From Deltaproteobacteria bacterium (GTDB lineage Bacteria; Desulfobacterota; Syntrophia; Syntrophales; Smithellaceae), in assembly GCA_019136325.1 (NCBI GenBank), contig JAGVUJ010000193.1, positions 1-18,230 on the forward strand: 18,230 nucleotides of DNA. The letters run 5' to 3'. Position 1 is the first letter of the stretch. Every line of letters begins with the position of its first letter. Both the position numbers and the translations under genes were made by a program. This document shows positions 14,301 to 18,230 of this stretch, piece after piece. The notes beneath the pieces were generated by a model, which saw nothing but the letters and a program-made list of their open reading frames with translations, was not told where the DNA came from and did no database searches.

Positions 14301-16664
14301 TTACTCTCTTGTCTTCAGCACCGCCACAAGATCCAGATGGTTCAGCTTGTAACGTACGATCAAACCCGATATAAAAGCCGAAACAATCACGACCGCCGCC
14401 GCCTGCGCGTAGGTTCTCATTTCGATCACCAGCGGTATGCGGTAAAGATCCGTCGTTAGCGCATATGCAACATAGGCGCATATCCAGTATCCTATAATAA
14501 AACCCAGGGGAATGGCAACAAGAGTTATGAAGCCCAGTTCGCCCAGAAGAATGTAGGCGATCTCGCCCCGGGTGTATCCCAGGACGCGCAGCGAAGACAA
14601 TTCCCGGCTGCGTTCCGATAAGGAAATCCTCGCACTGTTATAGACAACACCGAACGCAATGGAACACGCCATCATCATGGCAATAAACGTAAAAAAAAGC
14701 ATTGCCTTGGCCATGATATCGTAAATGTTGCGAATCTCATTTTGCCGGACGACAATTTCAGCAATCCGCGGCATTTCCACAAACGACTGAAAAAGTTTCT
14801 CCCGGTGCTTTTCGTCGGTGACCAGATAAGCGCCGGAGATGGCGTCTCCTTCATTCATGAGGCGATTCAACGCATTCAGATTCATGTAACCCATGACGCC
14901 CAGATACTGTTTGGCCAGAGCGACAACCGGCACCTGACGGACGGTTCGGGACCCTTCCAGCGCCTCAACGGTCAGCATATCGCCTGCCTTAACGCCAAGA
15001 ATTTCTCCCAGATAATCCGTCAACAGAATGCCCGATGGGGGCAGGGGGATGGCGTTAAGATTTCTATCCAGCAAAACACTCAGATGGCTGTCCGGTTGTA
15101 TTCCATTAATGACGGTCTTATAGCTGCGATGACCGAATGTCATCCTGACGGGCACGCTCCGGAAAGCTTCGCCGTTGCTGATGCCCTCCATTCTTTTGAA
15201 TTCATATAACGCCTTATACGACGTCGGTTCGATGAAGCTTACCGTCATATCCTCTTTCTGCGACATGACAAATTGAACATGAACCATATAATCGATACAG
15301 TCCTGAAAAAATCCGCTGCAGATCATGGTTGCGCACGCCGTTGCGATGCCGATAATCGCGAGAAACGTTTTGATCGGCTTTCGTTCGATATTACGGGCGA
15401 CAATCCTTGACGGCTGGGAAAGAATGCGGCCAAGACCCGTCTTTTCAATCAGCGAAACCCGGTACTTCTCGGGAGCTTCCGGCCGCATTGCTTCCGCGGG
15501 TGTCTGTCTGGCCGCCCGCCAGAGAGCATGCATGGTTCCGCCAAGCGCTGCGGCGACACTGATCAAAACAACCGCGAGAATAACGTCCGGATGCAATATA
15601 TAATAAAAAAACGGGAACCGGTACGTTTCCATGTAAAGAGCGCCCAGCAATTTTCCGAACCAGATGCCGCCGGCAATTCCCAGCAAAACACCGCCGGCAA
15701 TAATCATAATAACCATGTGCACGTAATGCATGGCTATCCTGAGATTATCATAGCCGAACGCTTTAAGCGTGCCGATCTGCTCGCGCTGCGTGCTGATGGT
15801 TCTGCTCATGACGATATTGAGCAGGAAAGCCGCCACACAGATGAAAATCGTGGGATAGATTCTCGAACTGGTTTGGAGCTGCCGGAATTCTTCACTCAGC
15901 AACCGGTGGGATATCTGATCTTTGCGTCCGTAAGCGCCGAAGCCTCCGTACCGCCCCAGAATGTTGTCCAGGTCCCGTACAACATCGCTCAATGGCGTTC
16001 CCGGATAAACCGTCAACACAACATCGTTGAACGCGCCCTCCATGTCGTAGGCTTTGCTGATGGCCTTGCGGCTCATCCACAAAGCACCGTAACGTTTGAA
16101 ATCAGGCGTCATCGCGCCCGTTTTCATCAGCAAAATGAATTCCGGGGAAAGAACAATGCCGGTAATCGTCAGCTTCTTCCATTTGCCGTTGATGACCGCA
16201 GCGAATTGATCGCCGAGTTTAAAACCGTGCGCCTGGGCAAAGGTTTCATTAATCACTACTTCATTATCTTTGAAAGGATCGGGAAGTCTGCCGGCTCGGA
16301 TGTACAGGCGGTTGACCAGCGGTTCGCCTTCATCGGGAACGGACGTTATCCGGCCGGTAACCGATTCCTTAAAGCCCTGGATATCCAGCTTGGCGTTGGC
16401 GCAAACGCGGGTTTCCACCCGGTTGACGCCGTCGATGTTTTTTATCTTATCCTTGAGGCTTTCCGGCGCCCGCTTTAAATTGACAAAAATATCGGCAAAA
16501 TTGTATTCGCGGTAAAACTTGCTGCGGGTAAAATCGAGAGAATGCATGGTGCTGATAAACATGATGAAGGTGGCCACGCCACTCATCACTACCAGCGTAA
16601 TGGCAAAAACCTGGCCCTTCATCAACCAGATTTCCCGCCAGAGTTTTCGGTTCAGTGTCTTCAC
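14301..16664 (-). CDS. ABC transporter permease with two FtsX domains
   Basis: A 787-residue inner-membrane permease. Membrane segment 1 (17-38) precedes a large periplasmic domain (about 40-265). Segments follow at about 269-287, 314-336 and 358-380 (first FtsX domain, with REQIGTLKAFGY), then about 431-452, a second periplasmic domain, and three C-terminal segments (roughly 655-677, 705-730 and 755-777) forming the second FtsX domain, with RELSSLRVLGYTRGEIAY. This eight-helix duplicated layout is that of large FtsX-type exporters rather than MacB (four helices) or LolC/E. The start is GTG at 16664, with a weak GGTGAT upstream. A 179-base gap containing an extragenic repeat separates it from the ATPase gene. 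The substrate is unknown; lipids, lipopeptides or toxic compounds are all possible. Confidence 0.9.
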   Translation of the reverse strand: MKTLNRKLWREIWLMKGQVFAITLVVMSGVATFIMFISTMHSLDFTRSKFYREYNFADIFVNLKRAPESLKDKIKNIDGVNRVETRVCANAKLDIQGFKESVTGRITSVPDEGEPLVNRLYIRAGRLPDPFKDNEVVINETFAQAHGFKLGDQFAAVINGKWKKLTITGIVLSPEFILLMKTGAMTPDFKRYGALWMSRKAISKAYDMEGAFNDVVLTVYPGTPLSDVVRDLDNILGRYGGFGAYGRKDQISHRLLSEEFRQLQTSSRIYPTIFICVAAFLLNIVMSRTISTQREQIGTLKAFGYDNLRIAMHYVHMVIMIIAGGVLLGIAGGIWFGKLLGALYMETYRFPFFYYILHPDVILAVVLISVAAALGGTMHALWRAARQTPAEAMRPEAPEKYRVSLIEKTGLGRILSQPSRIVARNIERKPIKTFLAIIGIATACATMICSGFFQDCIDYMVHVQFVMSQKEDMTVSFIEPTSYKALYEFKRMEGISNGEAFRSVPVRMTFGHRSYKTVINGIQPDSHLSVLLDRNLNAIPLPPSGILLTDYLGEILGVKAGDMLTVEALEGSRTVRQVPVVALAKQYLGVMGYMNLNALNRLMNEGDAISGAYLVTDEKHREKLFQSFVEMPRIAEIVVRQNEIRNIYDIMAKAMLFFTFIAMMMACSIAFGVVYNSARISLSERSRELSSLRVLGYTRGEIAYILLGELGFITLVAIPLGFIIGYWICAYVAYALTTDLYRIPLVIEMRTYAQAAAVVIVSAFISGLIVRYKLNHLDLVAVLKTRE

Positions 16665-16685
16665 AACATCACCAATAAATAAAAT

Positions 16686-16731
16686 GTCATTGCGAAGCGG
16701 CTCTCAGACGCTGTGGCAATCTTTTGTCATT
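16686..16731. repeat. Extragenic palindromic repeat copy between ATPase and permease genes
   Basis: GTCATTGCGAAGCGG (16686-16700) begins a hairpin: ATTGC (16689-16693) pairs with GCAAT (16716-16720), and AGCG (16696-16699) with CGCT (16709-16712), with an internal loop between. ATCTTTTGTCATTCC follows. The GTCATTGCGAAGCG core is shared with the trpD-trpC repeat. The rest of the 179-base gap (16732-16843) shows nothing recognisable. It separates two genes that must be co-expressed. Confidence 0.6.
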
Positions 16732-16843
16732 CCCTCTCATTCGGTATTCGCCGGAGTAAACGGTGGGAATATCACTTTTTTGCTACCTGCCCTTCGGCAT
16801 AACCGAACATGCGCCAGACTTCAACGTTGAACCTTATTTTTTC

Positions 16844-17581
16844 TCACCATTGCAGTTCGCTTGCCGATTTCTTCACTTTGTTGATTTCAACACTGGCGAT
16901 GTGGCCGTTGCTTAAATGAATGACACGATCGGCCATGCCGGCGATATCCACGTTATGGGTAATGATGGCTGTGGCCGTGCCCAGTTCGCGATTAATGCGC
17001 TCCAGCGCCTCGAGTACGACAATGCCTGTTTGGGAATCAAGCGCTCCGGTCGGTTCATCACATAAAAGAACCGCCGGTCTTTTGGAAATGGCGCGGGCGA
17101 TGGCCACGCGCTGTTGCTCGCCGCCGGAGAGCTGCGCGGGAAAATGATTCATCCTGCCAGACAAACCGACAAGTTCCAGAGCTTTTTCCGGCGCCATGGG
17201 ATCGGGGGCGATTTCCGTGACAACCGAAACATTTTCTCTCGCCGTTAAACTGGAAATCAAATTGTAGAATTGAAAAACAAACCCGACATGAAAACGGCGG
17301 TACTCGGTGAGTTCTTTTTCCGTGGCTTTGGTCAACTCCTTGCCCCGGTAGGAAACAATACCGCCGGTTGCGGTATCGAGACCGCCCATAATGTTGAGCA
17401 ATGTGGATTTTCCGCTTCCCGAAGGTCCGAGCAGAACAACCAGCTCACCCGCATAGAGTTCGAGGTTCACGCCGCGCAGGGCGTGCACCTCCACTTCGCC
17501 CATGGGGTAAACCTTGGTCAGGTCACGAACCTGAAAAAAGTTTTCTTTCTGCTGATTCATCGGCTGCACCGGTTTTCTCAT
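16844..17581 (-). CDS. ABC transporter ATPase, LolD/MacB family
   Basis: A 245-residue ATP-binding subunit powering the FtsX-type permease. All motifs are intact: Walker A GPSGSGKS (52-59), Q-loop Gln104 in VFQFYNL, signature LSGGEQQR (151-158), Walker B AVLLCDEP with D-loop GALD (170-182) and the switch His209 in [27 protein letters not shown] is the typical opening of the LolD/MacB/SalX branch. The start is uncertain: ATG 17581 gives [11 protein letters not shown], while ATG 17560 gives MNQQ; neither has a clear Shine-Dalgarno. It lies 34 bases after the outer-membrane gene. Confidence 0.93.
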   Translation of the reverse strand: MRKPVQPMNQQKENFFQVRDLTKVYPMGEVEVHALRGVNLELYAGELVVLLGPSGSGKSTLLNIMGGLDTATGGIVSYRGKELTKATEKELTEYRRFHVGFVFQFYNLISSLTARENVSVVTEIAPDPMAPEKALELVGLSGRMNHFPAQLSGGEQQRVAIARAISKRPAVLLCDEPTGALDSQTGIVVLEALERINRELGTATAIITHNVDIAGMADRVIHLSNGHIASVEINKVKKSASELQW

Positions 17582-17615
17582 TCATTTTGTATTGATTGAT
17601 GACGAGACAGAATGC

Positions 17616-18230
17616 TTAATACGTATAGCTGACGGCGGCGCCGGCAGAAAACCGGTCTGCGTACTGCCCTTCAACATTCAGACGAAACCCTTTGGCAAGC
17701 GGCAGATCCAGGCCCGCAAATCCTCCGGCGTTTAATTTATTGTGAATGGAAAACTTACCGGCGGTGTATCCCAGATCGGAAACGCCGGAGGAAAGCAATA
17801 ATTCGGCTTCCGAATAATACAGATACGGTCCGGCATATAATTTCGTTCCGCAGGGAAGAGCGGTTTGCAAAGCAACACCGATATTGACGTCCCAGAGATC
17901 CTGCACCTTGATTTTTTTACTCCGGCCGACCTGATCGGTAAAATCGTTTAAATAATATGTGCCCTGAATCAATGCGCCGATGCCGACCTTTTCGCTGATC
18001 GGATAGAAAGCCTTTCCGCCGAGGGTTGTAAAAACCGTCTCGTTTTCCCTGAAAACATCCGCAATGTTCAAATCGGATATTCCGATCCTGCCGTATATCT
18101 CCCAGGTATTTCGGCCCCCATAAGATGCCTGGGAATAAATTTCATTCTGTCTGAATCTCAGGTCGGGCCCTTTTTCGTATGTATCTTCATGGTAACGGTA
18201 GCCGATGGCGGTGTTCAGTCCGCCCGCTTC
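17616..18230 (-). CDS. Outer-membrane beta-barrel protein, C-terminal part (truncated by window edge)
   Basis: The frame is open from the right edge to the stop (204 visible residues, no start in the window). It shows alternating strands rich in aromatic and glycine residues, such as AIGYRYHEDTYEKG, YSQASYGGRNTWEIYGRIGISD and RLNVEGQYADRFSAGAAVSYTY. It ends in an aromatic residue, as expected of the C-terminal beta-signal recognised by the BAM complex. It is the first visible gene of the export module and might form the outer-membrane part, but it is not recognisably a TolC homologue (no long helices are visible) and may be an unrelated barrel. Confidence 0.75.
   Translation of the reverse strand, partial: EAGGLNTAIGYRYHEDTYEKGPDLRFRQNEIYSQASYGGRNTWEIYGRIGISDLNIADVFRENETVFTTLGGKAFYPISEKVGIGALIQGTYYLNDFTDQVGRSKKIKVQDLWDVNIGVALQTALPCGTKLYAGPYLYYSEAELLLSSGVSDLGYTAGKFSIHNKLNAGGFAGLDLPLAKGFRLNVEGQYADRFSAGAAVSYTY

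Noticed and set aside
15528..16478. 316-codon plus-strand frame opposite the FtsX permease
   Set aside because: The permease frame has membrane segments and FtsX motifs throughout. This one is rich in His, Asn and Arg, without domains.

Overview
The window looks like chromosomal DNA from an anaerobic Desulfobacterota (deltaproteobacterial) organism. The syntrophic Smithella/Syntrophus-type lineages would fit best, but that is inference from gene content and cannot be proved here. Coding density is high. No tRNA, rRNA, transposase or CRISPR array was seen.

Layout, left to right. (1) 1-1631, minus strand: a diadenylate cyclase fused to a YbbR (CdaR-like) domain, followed in the same operon by the start of a corA-type magnesium transporter that is cut by the window edge. 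(2) 1632-2120: a divergent intergenic region with inverted repeats and a probable 63-residue four-cysteine protein. (3) 2063-8954, plus strand: a complete tryptophan operon trpL-trpE-G-D-C-F-B-A with a strong extended -10 promoter. Its leader peptide has four consecutive Trp codons, followed by a textbook attenuator and then a second, perfect 15-bp hairpin before trpE. A dispersed extragenic repeat sits between trpD and trpC and supplies the trpC ribosome binding site. (4) 8972-11120, minus strand, converging on trpA: hgcB and hgcA, the two-gene determinant of mercury methylation, preceded by a cysteine-rich MarR-family regulator whose own promoter carries a GTTGTA-TAG-TACAAC palindrome. (5) 11590-12911: an MBL-fold hydrolase (plus) converging on a UPF0200-like P-loop nucleotide kinase (minus). 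(6) 13062-18230, minus strand: a MacB/FtsX-type ABC export module, read in transcription order as an outer-membrane barrel protein (partial), ATPase, two-domain FtsX permease and periplasmic adaptor.

The trp operon encodes the five activities that take chorismate to tryptophan and is apparently controlled by transcription attenuation. HgcA (membrane corrinoid methyl carrier) and HgcB (two-cluster ferredoxin) would act together to methylate Hg(II); the adjacent Cys-rich MarR protein is the obvious candidate local regulator. The HgcB here is unusual, with an insertion between its two cluster motifs and two CCC clusters in a long tail. The most interesting items are the hgcAB-MarR cluster, the compound trp leader with mutually exclusive hairpins, and the one-polypeptide CdaA-CdaR fusion. 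All structures and motif calls were read by eye; no folding program or database search was run.
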